Assembly: GCA_946478965.1 (NCBI GenBank) | Contig: CAMLDQ010000069.1 | Span: 1 to 10,865, forward strand | Direction of reading: 5' to 3' | DNA: 10,865 bases | Origin: an uncultured Methylobacillus sp. | GTDB taxonomy: Bacteria; Pseudomonadota; Gammaproteobacteria; Burkholderiales; Methylophilaceae | In this document: positions 1 to 6,488 of the stretch, piece by piece | How the letters are laid out: each line of letters starts with the position of its first letter | Position numbering within the stretch: position 1 is the first letter of the stretch | Notes under the pieces: model-generated | Seen by the model: only the letters and a program-made list of their open reading frames with translations | Told to the model about the DNA's origin: nothing | The model's database searches: none | Made by a program: the position numbers and the translations under genes

Positions 1-336
1 GAGTGCGAAGTGGCGGTGGACAAGTATCCAAGCAGTCGCTATTGCTTGCTGGCGCTGGAACACTTGACCGGACGGCGGCACCAGTTGCGGCGCCACCTCA
101 AGCATATATCACACCCCATCATCGGCGATTCGACCTATGGCAAGGGGCGGCATAACCGTTTTTTCCAGCAGGCCTTCGGTTGCCATCGCATGTTGCTGGC
201 CAGCGTATCACTCACACTGGCGCATCCTGTGACAGGCCACCCGTTGACGCTGACGGCGCCTCTGGCGGATGATTTCATGGACGTTCTGACGGCGCTCGAC
301 ATGGCGCGTGCCGTCCCCGAGGAATACCGATGCTGA
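1..336 (+). CDS. truC: tRNA pseudouridine synthase C (TruC), C-terminal part
   Basis: This is the 3' end of a gene that starts before the window; the frame is open from base 1. It belongs to the RluA/RsuA-type pseudouridine synthases. The visible stretch contains the conserved RNA-binding block of the family (TGRRHQLRRHLKHISHPIIG, residues about 25-44 of the visible part, then D-S-T-Y-G-K-G-R-H-N). The H-P-I-I-G-D-S-T-Y-G-K-G-R-H-N form is typical of TruC, which makes pseudouridine 65 in certain tRNAs, rather than of RluC or RluD. The catalytic aspartate lies upstream and cannot be checked. The stop codon overlaps the start of rlmJ by 7 bases, so the two RNA-modification genes are probably cotranscribed and translationally coupled. 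The family is secure; TruC over a sister RluA-type enzyme is likely but rests on one motif. Confidence 0.85.
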   Translation, partial: ECEVAVDKYPSSRYCLLALEHLTGRRHQLRRHLKHISHPIIGDSTYGKGRHNRFFQQAFGCHRMLLASVSLTLAHPVTGHPLTLTAPLADDFMDVLTALDMARAVPEEYRC

Positions 337-1172
337 GCTATCGCCACGCCTTCCATGCCGGGAATCACGCCGACGTGCTGAAACACGCGGTGCTGGCTTT
401 CATGCTGGAGTATTACAACCAGAAGGACAAACCTTACTGGTATATCGACACGCATGCCGGCGCCGGTGCCTATCAACTCGACAGCGGCTTCGCGGCGAAA
501 AACGCCGAATACGCGAGCGGCATTGCCAGGCTGATGCCGCGTGACGACCTGCCGGTGTTATTGCAACCCTATGTCGAACTGGTACGCGGCATGAACGGGG
601 ACGGTGTGCTGAAGACCTACCCCGGATCGCCGCTGGTGGCGCACAAGCTGCTGCGAGCGGAAGACAAGTTGCGCCTGTTCGAACTGCACCCGGCGGATCT
701 GCGGTTGCTGCAACAAACCTTTGCCGGTAGCGGGCGCCGGGTGCAGATCCAGCAGGCGGATGGTTTCGCCGGCCTCAAGGCGCTGCTGCCGCCGCCTACG
801 CGCCGGGCGCTGGTGCTGATCGATCCGCCGTATGAGGTGAAGGACGATTACCGTCATGTGATCACGGCGTTGAAAGACGCCTTGCAGCGCTTTGCAACCG
901 GGACTTATGCAGTCTGGTATCCGCAGCTGCAGCGCGCGGAAGTTCCGGCGATGCTGGAGAAACTCAAGAAATTGCCGGCCAAGGAATGGCTGCATGTTGC
1001 GCTGGACGTGAACCAGCCCAGTCCGGACGGTTTCGGCATGCATGGCAGCGGGCTGTTCATCATCAACCCGCCGTGGACCTTGCATGCCGCGCTGGAGTCA
1101 ACCATGCCCTGGCTGATCGAGACGCTTGGCGCGGAAGGGGCCGGCTACACGCTGGAAACCGGAGGGGCCTAG
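330..1172 (+). CDS. rlmJ: 23S rRNA (adenine-2030-N6)-methyltransferase RlmJ
   Basis: RlmJ (formerly YhiR) is an S-adenosylmethionine-dependent enzyme that methylates N6 of A2030 in 23S rRNA, acting in the cytoplasm on unassembled rRNA. The protein is 280 residues, the usual length for the family. It opens with the characteristic M-L-S-Y-R-H-A-F-H-A-G-N-H-A-D-V-L-K-H block (1-19). The SAM-binding strand and glycine loop follow (D-T-H-A-G-A-G-A-Y, 40-48), and the catalytic motif D-P-P-Y-E is at 165-169, the position expected for an N6-adenine methylase. The ATG is preceded by GAGGA (319-323) with a 6-base spacer inside the truC end, which fixes the start. The TAG stop shares a CTAG tetramer with the stop of the convergent downstream gene, so there is no room for a terminator between them. 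Very secure. Confidence 0.96.
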   Translation: MLSYRHAFHAGNHADVLKHAVLAFMLEYYNQKDKPYWYIDTHAGAGAYQLDSGFAAKNAEYASGIARLMPRDDLPVLLQPYVELVRGMNGDGVLKTYPGSPLVAHKLLRAEDKLRLFELHPADLRLLQQTFAGSGRRVQIQQADGFAGLKALLPPPTRRALVLIDPPYEVKDDYRHVITALKDALQRFATGTYAVWYPQLQRAEVPAMLEKLKKLPAKEWLHVALDVNQPSPDGFGMHGSGLFIINPPWTLHAALESTMPWLIETLGAEGAGYTLETGGA

Positions 1173-1825
1173 CCTTCCCCTTTCATCACCAGCGCGCCGT
1201 ATTCTTCCGGCGTGATGGTGCCTCCGAGCTTGGCAGCGGCTTCCCGGTCGTGCTCCGGCAAGACATCCTGCACGGCGTCGAGGCGCTTCCATTGCGGCGC
1301 CGGCGCTTGGCAATCGGCCTGAGGCACATATTGCGAGCTGGCCACGCGCTGGTAGCGGTGGATGTAGCGCGGGCAGTTGATGAAAATTTCCTCGATCGTT
1401 ACGCGCACCACCATCTCCGCGCCCGGAAACTCTGCCAGGAGCGGGTCGTCGCGGCGCACGCTTGCGTTGCCGTGCACCCGCACGCGATGCGGCGTCTCGA
1501 AATCGATGAACAGCATGCCGATTTTGCTGTTGCCGCTGATGTTGCCCATCGACAGGTACATGCCGTTGCCGTCGAAGCTCGGGAAGGCCAGGGTGTTTTT
1601 GTCGACGACTTTCACGAAGCCCGGGTAGCCGCCTTTGTGGGAACAGGTCGGGTAGCCGCGGTGATCGATCGTGGTCAGGAAAAACATGTCCCGGCTGGCG
1701 ATGAAGCCTGCATGCTCGTCGGCAATCTCATTGACTACGATCAATTCGTTGACACGATCCGCCAGGCGGCGGGTATCGAAGCTGTCCTGCAGGGCGCGAT
1801 GCCGATCGCCGTATATCTCGCTCAT
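1169..1825 (-). CDS. pyridoxamine 5'-phosphate oxidase-family FMN-binding protein
   Basis: A 218-residue cytoplasmic protein with the split-barrel fold of the pyridoxamine-phosphate-oxidase-like flavoproteins. Recognisable segments are the barrel strands around residues 42-62 (F-I-A-S-R-D-M-F-F-L-T-T-I-D-H-R-G-Y-P), the K-G-G-Y-P-G-F block at 64-70, and N-I-S-G-N-S-K-I-G-M-L-F-I-D at 95-108, where this family contacts FMN phosphate. The long C-terminal extension (about 150-218) resembles the larger PPOX-class uncharacterised proteins, not true PdxH, so a role in vitamin B6 synthesis should not be assumed; substrate unknown. The ATG has GAGGAG five bases upstream (complement of 1831-1836), which settles the start. 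A promoter candidate lies just upstream. The gene converges on rlmJ with a 4-base overlap of stop codons. Family call is firm, function open. Confidence 0.85.
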   Translation of the reverse strand: MSEIYGDRHRALQDSFDTRRLADRVNELIVVNEIADEHAGFIASRDMFFLTTIDHRGYPTCSHKGGYPGFVKVVDKNTLAFPSFDGNGMYLSMGNISGNSKIGMLFIDFETPHRVRVHGNASVRRDDPLLAEFPGAEMVVRVTIEEIFINCPRYIHRYQRVASSQYVPQADCQAPAPQWKRLDAVQDVLPEHDREAAAKLGGTITPEEYGALVMKGEG

Positions 1826-1883
1826 GATGTCTCCTCGGTTGAGCTGCCCGGCGCAGGCCGGACGTTATGCTGGGGTGCCCGCC

Positions 1884-1912
1884 ATGCTAATCAGCGCTGT
1901 ATGCGTAGTCAA
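1884..1912 (-). promoter_or_regulatory. sigma-70 promoter candidate for the PPOX-family gene
   Basis: Read on the minus strand there is TTGACT (1912-1907; 5 of 6 matches to the -35 consensus), a 17-base spacer, and TAGCAT (1889-1884; 4 of 6 to the -10). It lies between the fasciclin gene terminator and the PPOX-family start, so that gene can be transcribed on its own. Predicted transcript start is near 1877, giving a leader of about 50 bases. Confidence 0.55.
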
Positions 1913-1920
1913 TGCACTGA

Positions 1921-1947
1921 AAAACAAAAGCCGCCCAAGGGCGGCTT
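1921..1947 (-). terminator. intrinsic terminator of the fasciclin gene
   Basis: A perfect 9-bp inverted repeat, AAGCCGCCC (1928-1936) and GGGCGGCTT (1939-1947), separated by AA; in RNA the innermost pair would open to give a 4-base loop. On the minus strand the stem is followed by TTTTGTTTT (complement of 1921-1929, overlapping the stem base), the T-rich tract of a rho-independent terminator. It sits 20 bases after the fasciclin stop codon. On the + strand it is followed by GAAAAAG, so it works in one direction only. Confidence 0.88.
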
Positions 1948-1967
1948 GAAAAAGCGTACGCCGAGAC

Positions 1968-2429
1968 TCAGGACTTGGGCATCAGTACGGAAGTCAGGGC
2001 ATGGATCACGCCGTTATCCGCATCGACTTGCGGACCGAAGAGGTTGGCGTTGTCGACCTTGACGCCGTCAGTCACGGACAGGGAGAGGTCTTCGCCTTCC
2101 ACGGACTTGACCTTGCCGGCATCGATGTCGGCCTTGGTGACTTTCTTGTCAACAATGTGCAATTCCACCATCTTCTTGAGGGCGGCCTTGTCGGCAAACA
2201 GCGCTTTCAGCTTGTCCTTCGGAATTTTACCGAAAGCGTCGTCGTTGGGAGCGAACACCGTGATGGGGCCCTTGCCCTGGAAGTCGCTTTCTACGCCAGC
2301 AGTTTTGATGGCGGATACGAAAGTTTTGAACGAACCGTCTTCCGTGGCGCTTTGCAGCAGATCACCCGCCATGGCGGAAGTTGCGAAGCCGACGGAAGCG
2401 AGAATGGAGGCGAGAAGTACTTTTTTCAT
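1968..2429 (-). CDS. secreted fasciclin (FAS1)-domain protein
   Basis: A 153-residue exported protein made of a signal peptide and one FAS1 domain. The signal peptide is clear: M-K-K, a hydrophobic run L-L-A-S-I-L-A-S-V-G-F-A, and a cleavage site after A-M-A (residue 21). The mature part shows the FAS1 hallmarks: T-V-F-A-P-N-D-D-A-F at 57-66 (H1), E-L-H-I-V at 89-93, and G-V-I-H-A-L-T-S-V-L at 140-149 (H2). FAS1 domains are adhesion or ligand-binding modules; the role of single-domain bacterial forms is mostly unknown. I chose the ATG at 2429 over a TTG four codons upstream because M-K-K gives a normal signal peptide n-region and GGAA lies six bases before it. It is monocistronic as far as its 3' end goes, with a strong terminator 20 bases downstream. 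I could not find a convincing promoter. Confidence 0.93.
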   Translation of the reverse strand: MKKVLLASILASVGFATSAMAGDLLQSATEDGSFKTFVSAIKTAGVESDFQGKGPITVFAPNDDAFGKIPKDKLKALFADKAALKKMVELHIVDKKVTKADIDAGKVKSVEGEDLSLSVTDGVKVDNANLFGPQVDADNGVIHALTSVLMPKS

Positions 2430-2529
2430 GAGAGTTTCCAAATTAAGCGATTGACGATAAATGTGCCTGAAACAGAGCCGGCTGCGCGAGCTTCAACCTG
2501 GGATATCGGTGGAGCATGAAGCCAGTTCC

Positions 2530-2557
2530 ATTTGTGGAAAAACATTTTCCAACAAAT
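2530..2557. repeat. imperfect palindrome in the fasciclin/apeB divergent region
   Basis: ATTTGT-GGAAAA (2530-2541), loop ACA, TTTTCC-A-ACAAAT (2545-2557). Twelve base pairs form with one unpaired A at 2551. It is AT-rich, has no T tract on either side suited to a terminator, and lies between the divergent fasciclin and apeB genes, 100 bases upstream of the former and 34 bases before the apeB -35 candidate. An operator or a DNA-bending site is possible; no known regulator consensus is claimed. Confidence 0.5.
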
Positions 2558-2590
2558 CTAACGCGCGTCTTTACAGATGGTTTACACGTG

Positions 2591-2620
2591 TTGGCAACTT
2601 TATTCACGCTTTAGTATGCT
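2591..2620 (+). promoter_or_regulatory. sigma-70 promoter candidate for apeB
   Basis: TTGGCA (2591-2596; 5 of 6 to the -35 consensus), an 18-base spacer and TATGCT (2615-2620; 4 of 6 to the -10). The predicted start near 2627 leaves a leader of about 26 bases before the ATG at 2653. The surrounding sequence is more AT-rich than the genes, as expected for a control region. Confidence 0.5.
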
Positions 2621-2652
2621 GTCCCTCTAACCTCGAATTTCCGGATTGCCTG

Positions 2653-3954
2653 ATGACCATTACCCCTGAAGTCCGCGCCTGCGCGCAGGAGATGATAGAT
2701 TTTATCGATGCCAGCCCCAGCCCCTGGCACGCGGCCGAGACTGTCGCGCAGCAGCTGCTAGCTGCCGGTTTCAAGCGTCTGCATGAAGCTTCCTCATGGG
2801 ATATCGAGCCAGGGCAGGGATATTTCGTCATGCGCAGTGGCGCTTCCTTGATTGCCTTTGTGGCAGGCAGGCAGCCGCTAGCAGAAAGCGGGTTCAGAAT
2901 TGTCGGCGCACACACCGATTCACCCGGCCTCAGAATCAAACCCAAGGCTGAGCACATCAGTGAAGGTATTGTGCGTCTCGGCGTCGAAGTCTATGGCGGG
3001 CCCATTCTGGCGACATTTGCCGACCGCGACCTGAGCCTGGCCGGACGCGTGACCGTGCGTGCCGGGGGCGGCTACGAAACGCGCCTGATCCGCTTTGATT
3101 CGCCTCTCGTACGCTTGCCCAATCTGGCGATACACATGAATCGCGACGTCAACGAACAGGGCCTCAAGCTGCACAAGCAGAACGAGCTGCCGCTTTTGTT
3201 CGGAGTGGCAAATGGAGAAGACTCCGGCAAGGTGCTATTGCTGCATGTCGCCCAACAACTGGGCTGCGACGCATCGGACATCCTGACGACGGAATTCAAT
3301 GTCTATGACACGCAGAAGGGTGTATTTTGGGGCGCGCGTCAGGAGTTTGTCGCGAACAGCCAGCTCGATAACCTGGCGTCCTGCCACGCGGCCTTGGAGG
3401 CGTTGCTGGCGAGCCCGGCTCCACAAGCAACCTGCGTGATGGCCTTGTTCGACCACGAAGAGGTCGGCAGTGCGAGTGCCGCCGGGGCGGGCGGCAGCTT
3501 TGTTGCTGACGTGCTGGATCGCATTGCGACGCAGACGGGCGTCGATGGCGAAGCACGGCATCGCGCGAACGCGCGCAGTTTTTTCGTCAGCGCCGATATG
3601 GCGCACGCGTGGCACCCGAATTTTCCAGCGGCCTATGAGCCCCATCACCGGGTCATGGTGAATGCCGGCCCAGTGATCAAGGTCAATGCCAATCAACGGT
3701 ACAGCACGGATGCCGAATCCGCTGCACGTTTCATGACGTTCTGCGAAAGCGCTGGCGTCCCGTTCCAGCAGTACGCGCATCGCACGGATTTGGGATGCGG
3801 CAGCACCATCGGGCCGATTGTGGCTTCGCGCCTGGGGATGGCCACTGTGGATGTGGGGTCCCCGATGTGGGCGATGCACAGTCTGCGCGAAAGCGCCGGC
3901 GTGCTGGATCATGCCTATATGATCGCGGCATTAACAGCCTGTTTTTCCAGCTGA
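2653..3954 (+). CDS. apeB: M18-family aminopeptidase
   Basis: A 433-residue cytoplasmic metallo-aminopeptidase of family M18 (aspartyl/aminopeptidase I group), which removes N-terminal residues from peptides and normally assembles into a large tetrahedral dodecamer. The two-metal site can be read directly: A-H-T-D-S at 86-90 (H87, with D89 next to it), Q-L-D-N at 237-240 (bridging D239), D-H-E-E-V-G-S at 267-273 (catalytic E269, ligand E270), S-A-D-M-A-H at 313-318 (D315), and M-H-S near the C-terminus (H409). All expected ligands are present and the length is normal. The frame stays open back to 2461, but the ATG at 2653 fits the family N-terminus (E-M-I-D-F-I-D-A-S-P-S-P-W-H), follows a promoter candidate, and has a weak GGA seven bases upstream. 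The gene name follows common usage for bacterial M18 enzymes. Confidence 0.95.
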   Translation: MTITPEVRACAQEMIDFIDASPSPWHAAETVAQQLLAAGFKRLHEASSWDIEPGQGYFVMRSGASLIAFVAGRQPLAESGFRIVGAHTDSPGLRIKPKAEHISEGIVRLGVEVYGGPILATFADRDLSLAGRVTVRAGGGYETRLIRFDSPLVRLPNLAIHMNRDVNEQGLKLHKQNELPLLFGVANGEDSGKVLLLHVAQQLGCDASDILTTEFNVYDTQKGVFWGARQEFVANSQLDNLASCHAALEALLASPAPQATCVMALFDHEEVGSASAAGAGGSFVADVLDRIATQTGVDGEARHRANARSFFVSADMAHAWHPNFPAAYEPHHRVMVNAGPVIKVNANQRYSTDAESAARFMTFCESAGVPFQQYAHRTDLGCGSTIGPIVASRLGMATVDVGSPMWAMHSLRESAGVLDHAYMIAALTACFSS

Positions 3955-4020
3955 TTCATGCAAGGGCATTGTTTGAGCCCGGTGGTTTGCGTAAACAAGG
4001 GAATGCGTTAAAGTAATACG

Positions 4021-4050
4021 CGGTTCGGTGCTGGAGGAGTGGCCGAACCG
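4021..4050 (+). other. hairpin with GGAGGAG loop in the apeB-TPR gap
   Basis: The 163-base gap between apeB and the TPR gene (3955-4117) has no coding signal that I can support. Its clearest structure is a perfect 8-bp stem, CGGTTCGG (4021-4028) with CCGAACCG (4043-4050), around a 14-base loop that contains GGAGGAG (4033-4039). There is no T tract right after it, so it is a poor terminator for apeB. Bases 4034-4059 also resemble the 5' part and D arm of a class II (Leu/Ser) tRNA. A weaker inverted repeat, TTGTTT/AAACAA, lies at 3969-3998. I saw no good promoter here. Confidence 0.45.
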
Positions 4051-4117
4051 GTAGGCGCTGTGGTGTTTTCTGGTGTTATCTGAAGCGCGTGTCATAAACG
4101 TGATAAAGGTAGTGATC

Positions 4118-5821
4118 ATGAGGAATCCGTATCAAGCGGCCAGACAGCCCAGTCAGAACGAGATTCAATCGTTGCTGAACTTGCTGAATGCCGGCCAGCT
4201 GGCGCAAGCCGAGAGTGGGGCGCGCACCCTGCTCCGAATCTATCCCGGTGTGCTGATCCTGCATCATGTGCTTGGCGTCGCGCTCGAAGGGCAGAATAAG
4301 TTTCCAGAGGCGGCGGTAAGCTATCGCACCGCGCTTGCTATCGACCCCAAGATCGCCGAGATTCATTTCAATCTCGGTGTCGTGCTGACTCATCTTGGCA
4401 AGCTTGAAGAGGCCGTCGCCAGTTACCGCAAGGCTGCGCAGCTCAAGCCTGGGCTTGCCGTCATCTATTTCAATTTAGGGATTGCCCTGCAGGAACTGGG
4501 GCGCCTCGAAGAAGCTATTCCCAATTACCGCAAGGCGGTGACCCTGGAGCCTCGTTTCCACGAGGCGTATGGCAATCTGGGGACGGTGCTGCAAAGGCTT
4601 GGTCGCTTGGAAGAGGCGGTTTCCTGTTATCGCCAGGCACTGGCATTGGTATCGGATGCCCGCGGACATTTCAATATGGGCGCCGCGCTGCGCGACCAGG
4701 GCAAGCTAGAGGAAGCTGAACAGCATTACCGTCAGGCAGTTTCGTTGGCTCCGGATTATGCTGATGCCTATAACTACCTGGGCGAGACATTGCGCGATCA
4801 GGGCAGGATGGACGAGGCGTTAGCGCAGTACCAACGGGCACTCTCGATTAATGCGGACCATTCGGGCGCGAACTACAATCTCGCGGAATTTCTCTATCTG
4901 GCTGGTCGTTATCATGAGGCGATTCCCCACTTCGAGCGCTCCCATATGGAAGACGCGCAGGATCGCGCGCTCTATTGCCTTTATAAGGCAGGACAATTCG
5001 AGGCATTCGAGGCGAAACGGCAGGAATTCCTTGCTGACCCGCATGTGTCGCCCTTGGTGGCGACCTTGTCGACACACTACTCGACCAATTTCGAGCAGGA
5101 AGATCCCTATAATTTCTGCAAAAATCCCATGGATTTCGTGTTTCACGACCGGATTGAACAACTGGCCGAGGAAAACAGTGCGTTGTTGCAGGAATTGCTG
5201 CGCGATATCAACCTGACTGAAATCGCCGAGCGCAAACAAGGGCGGCTATATTACGGCATCCAGTCGGCCGGCAATCTGCTGAAGCGACCGGAAGCGTCAT
5301 TCCGTAGGCTGGCAGCGCTCATTCGTGAAAAGATCGTAGCCTACCGGCGGCATTTTTCAGGTGCGGATTGCGAACTGATCCAGTCGTTTCCGGATGAAAC
5401 GGAATTCAGCAGTTCCTGGTATCTGAAGATGCAGAAGGGCGGGCACCTGACCTCGCATATTCACGAGGAGGGCTGGATCAGCGGCTGTATCTACCTCGCC
5501 CTGCCCGACAAGAACAATGGCGATGAAGGTTGTATCGCCTTCAGTACCGATGGCGACGACTACCCCAAGCTTCGCGATGACTTTCCCGCAAAGGTTGTCC
5601 AGCAGAAGGTTGGGGACATCGTGATGTTCCCTTCCTCGCTGTTTCACCGGACCATCCCTTTTAGCGCGAGCGTCGATCGTATCTGCATCGCATTCGATCT
5701 CAAGCCCGCTGCGCTGAGGAAAGCGCTGTCCACGACAAAGATGCTGTTTGTGGGCTGGCTTTCCGTTCTTTATGCGGATGTTATCGAGTTGTTGCTGATG
5801 CCTTTCTATTACCTTGCCTAG
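4118..5821 (+). CDS. TPR protein fused to a putative 2OG-Fe(II) oxygenase domain
   Basis: A 567-residue protein in two parts. Residues about 14-275 are tandem tetratricopeptide repeats with the 34-residue rhythm (for example N-L-G-x-x-L-x-x-L-G-x-L-E-E-A-x-x-x-Y-R-x-A), a protein-binding scaffold. Residues about 330-530 match the putative 2OG-Fe(II) oxygenase domain often found after TPRs in proteobacteria: H-I-H-E-E-G-W-I-S-G-C-I-Y-L (447-460), a G-D-I-V-M-F-P-S-S-L-F-H-R strand (499-511, H510) and R521 in R-I-C-I-A-F, giving the expected histidine and 2-oxoglutarate-arginine positions. There is no signal peptide, but residues about 542-566 are strikingly hydrophobic and may touch or cross the membrane. 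The substrate is unknown. I chose ATG 4118, preceded by AAAGG eight bases upstream, over an in-frame GTG at 4073. It may be cotranscribed with apeB, but the 163-base gap makes this doubtful. Confidence 0.85.
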   Translation: MRNPYQAARQPSQNEIQSLLNLLNAGQLAQAESGARTLLRIYPGVLILHHVLGVALEGQNKFPEAAVSYRTALAIDPKIAEIHFNLGVVLTHLGKLEEAVASYRKAAQLKPGLAVIYFNLGIALQELGRLEEAIPNYRKAVTLEPRFHEAYGNLGTVLQRLGRLEEAVSCYRQALALVSDARGHFNMGAALRDQGKLEEAEQHYRQAVSLAPDYADAYNYLGETLRDQGRMDEALAQYQRALSINADHSGANYNLAEFLYLAGRYHEAIPHFERSHMEDAQDRALYCLYKAGQFEAFEAKRQEFLADPHVSPLVATLSTHYSTNFEQEDPYNFCKNPMDFVFHDRIEQLAEENSALLQELLRDINLTEIAERKQGRLYYGIQSAGNLLKRPEASFRRLAALIREKIVAYRRHFSGADCELIQSFPDETEFSSSWYLKMQKGGHLTSHIHEEGWISGCIYLALPDKNNGDEGCIAFSTDGDDYPKLRDDFPAKVVQQKVGDIVMFPSSLFHRTIPFSASVDRICIAFDLKPAALRKALSTTKMLFVGWLSVLYADVIELLLMPFYYLA

Positions 5822-5856
5822 CGCCGTGCTCAACTCGTCGCCGGGCGGGGTAAGGA

Positions 5857-6375
5857 CTATTCGATAATCCCGCATGCGGCACGGCCGCCGCCGCCGCCCA
5901 GCGGTTTGGGCTGGTCGCTGTAGTTGTCGCCGCCGGCATGAATAATCAGGGCGTGCCCCTTGATATCAGCCAGTTTCAGGCGTGGGGCGATTAGTTGCTG
6001 CGTTGCCATGCCTGTATCGTCCGCGATCAGCGCGGGCAGGTCGCCATAATGACCGTGCCCTTGCGGACCTTCATGCTTTCCAGATCCACTGGGGTCAAAA
6101 TGCCCGCCTGCAGCCAGTCCGGGCACGATCTTGCCATCTTTTTCGGCGCTGTCGCAGCTGGGCTTCTGGTGTATATGAAAGCCATGCATTCCAGGGCTGA
6201 GATGGCGAATGGCGGGGATGATGACGAGGCCCTTGTCGCTGTCGCTGAATGTCACGGTGCCGATCGCTTCGCCGGGGCCGGCTTCCGATAGCGCTCTTAT
6301 GGTCACTTCCTGCTGGTCGGCTGCGGCGGGCAAAGTGCAACCTAACATCAAGAGGGCGGGGATAAAACTCCTCAT
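5857..6375 (-). CDS. sodC: periplasmic Cu,Zn superoxide dismutase SodC
   Basis: SodC turns superoxide into oxygen and hydrogen peroxide in the periplasm. The 172-residue precursor has an N-terminal signal peptide, likely cleaved after A-A-A at about 19. All metal sites can be seen: copper ligands H67 and H69 (G-F-H-I-H), bridging H92 (G-G-H-F-D-P), zinc ligands H101, H109 and D112 (K-H-E-G-P-Q-G-H-G-H-Y-G-D), and copper ligand H146 (I-H-A-G-G-D). The disulphide cysteines C74 and C168 and the active-site arginine R165 are also present, so it should be active. The spacing matches the bacterial-type enzyme. The ATG has AAGGAGAG six bases upstream. It is transcribed towards the TPR gene, with only 35 bases between the two stops and no clear terminator there; no convincing promoter was found in the 113-base gap shared with udgB. 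L-M-L-G-C at 9-13 is a marginal lipobox. Confidence 0.96.
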   Translation of the reverse strand: MRSFIPALLMLGCTLPAAADQQEVTIRALSEAGPGEAIGTVTFSDSDKGLVIIPAIRHLSPGMHGFHIHQKPSCDSAEKDGKIVPGLAAGGHFDPSGSGKHEGPQGHGHYGDLPALIADDTGMATQQLIAPRLKLADIKGHALIIHAGGDNYSDQPKPLGGGGGRAACGIIE

Positions 6376-6488
6376 GGCTATCTCTCCTTGGATTGGCGCG
6401 GCATCGCGTTATCTTACACGTATACCCGATTCTGATGATGGGCGCGATGCTAAAATGAAATATCCCAACAAATGCCAAGTTTTATATT

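Noticed and set aside
986..2062. A 358-codon + strand open frame across the end of rlmJ and the PPOX-family gene
   Set aside because: Its translation is arginine/alanine/histidine-rich without any known motif and it lies opposite or out of frame to two well-supported genes; it is a GC-bias shadow.
2461..2652. A 64-codon N-terminal extension of apeB in the same frame
   Set aside because: It contains the palindrome and the promoter candidate, has no homology to M18 enzymes that I recognise, and the ATG at 2653 gives a normal family N-terminus.
4015..4090. A complete tRNA gene (Leu or Ser) before the TPR gene
   Set aside because: Only a D-arm-like part is present; no anticodon stem, variable arm or T arm can be drawn, and part of the putative D arm pairs better with CGGTTCGG upstream.
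5822..5856. A bidirectional terminator between the TPR gene and sodC
   Set aside because: The 35 bases hold only a weak GC-rich self-match and no T tract on either strand.
6376..6488. Promoters for sodC (TAAGAT on the minus strand) and udgB (TATATT on the plus strand)
   Set aside because: Both -10-like hexamers lack a recognisable -35 at 16-18 bases, and TATATT is directly next to the udgB start codon; not firm enough to list.
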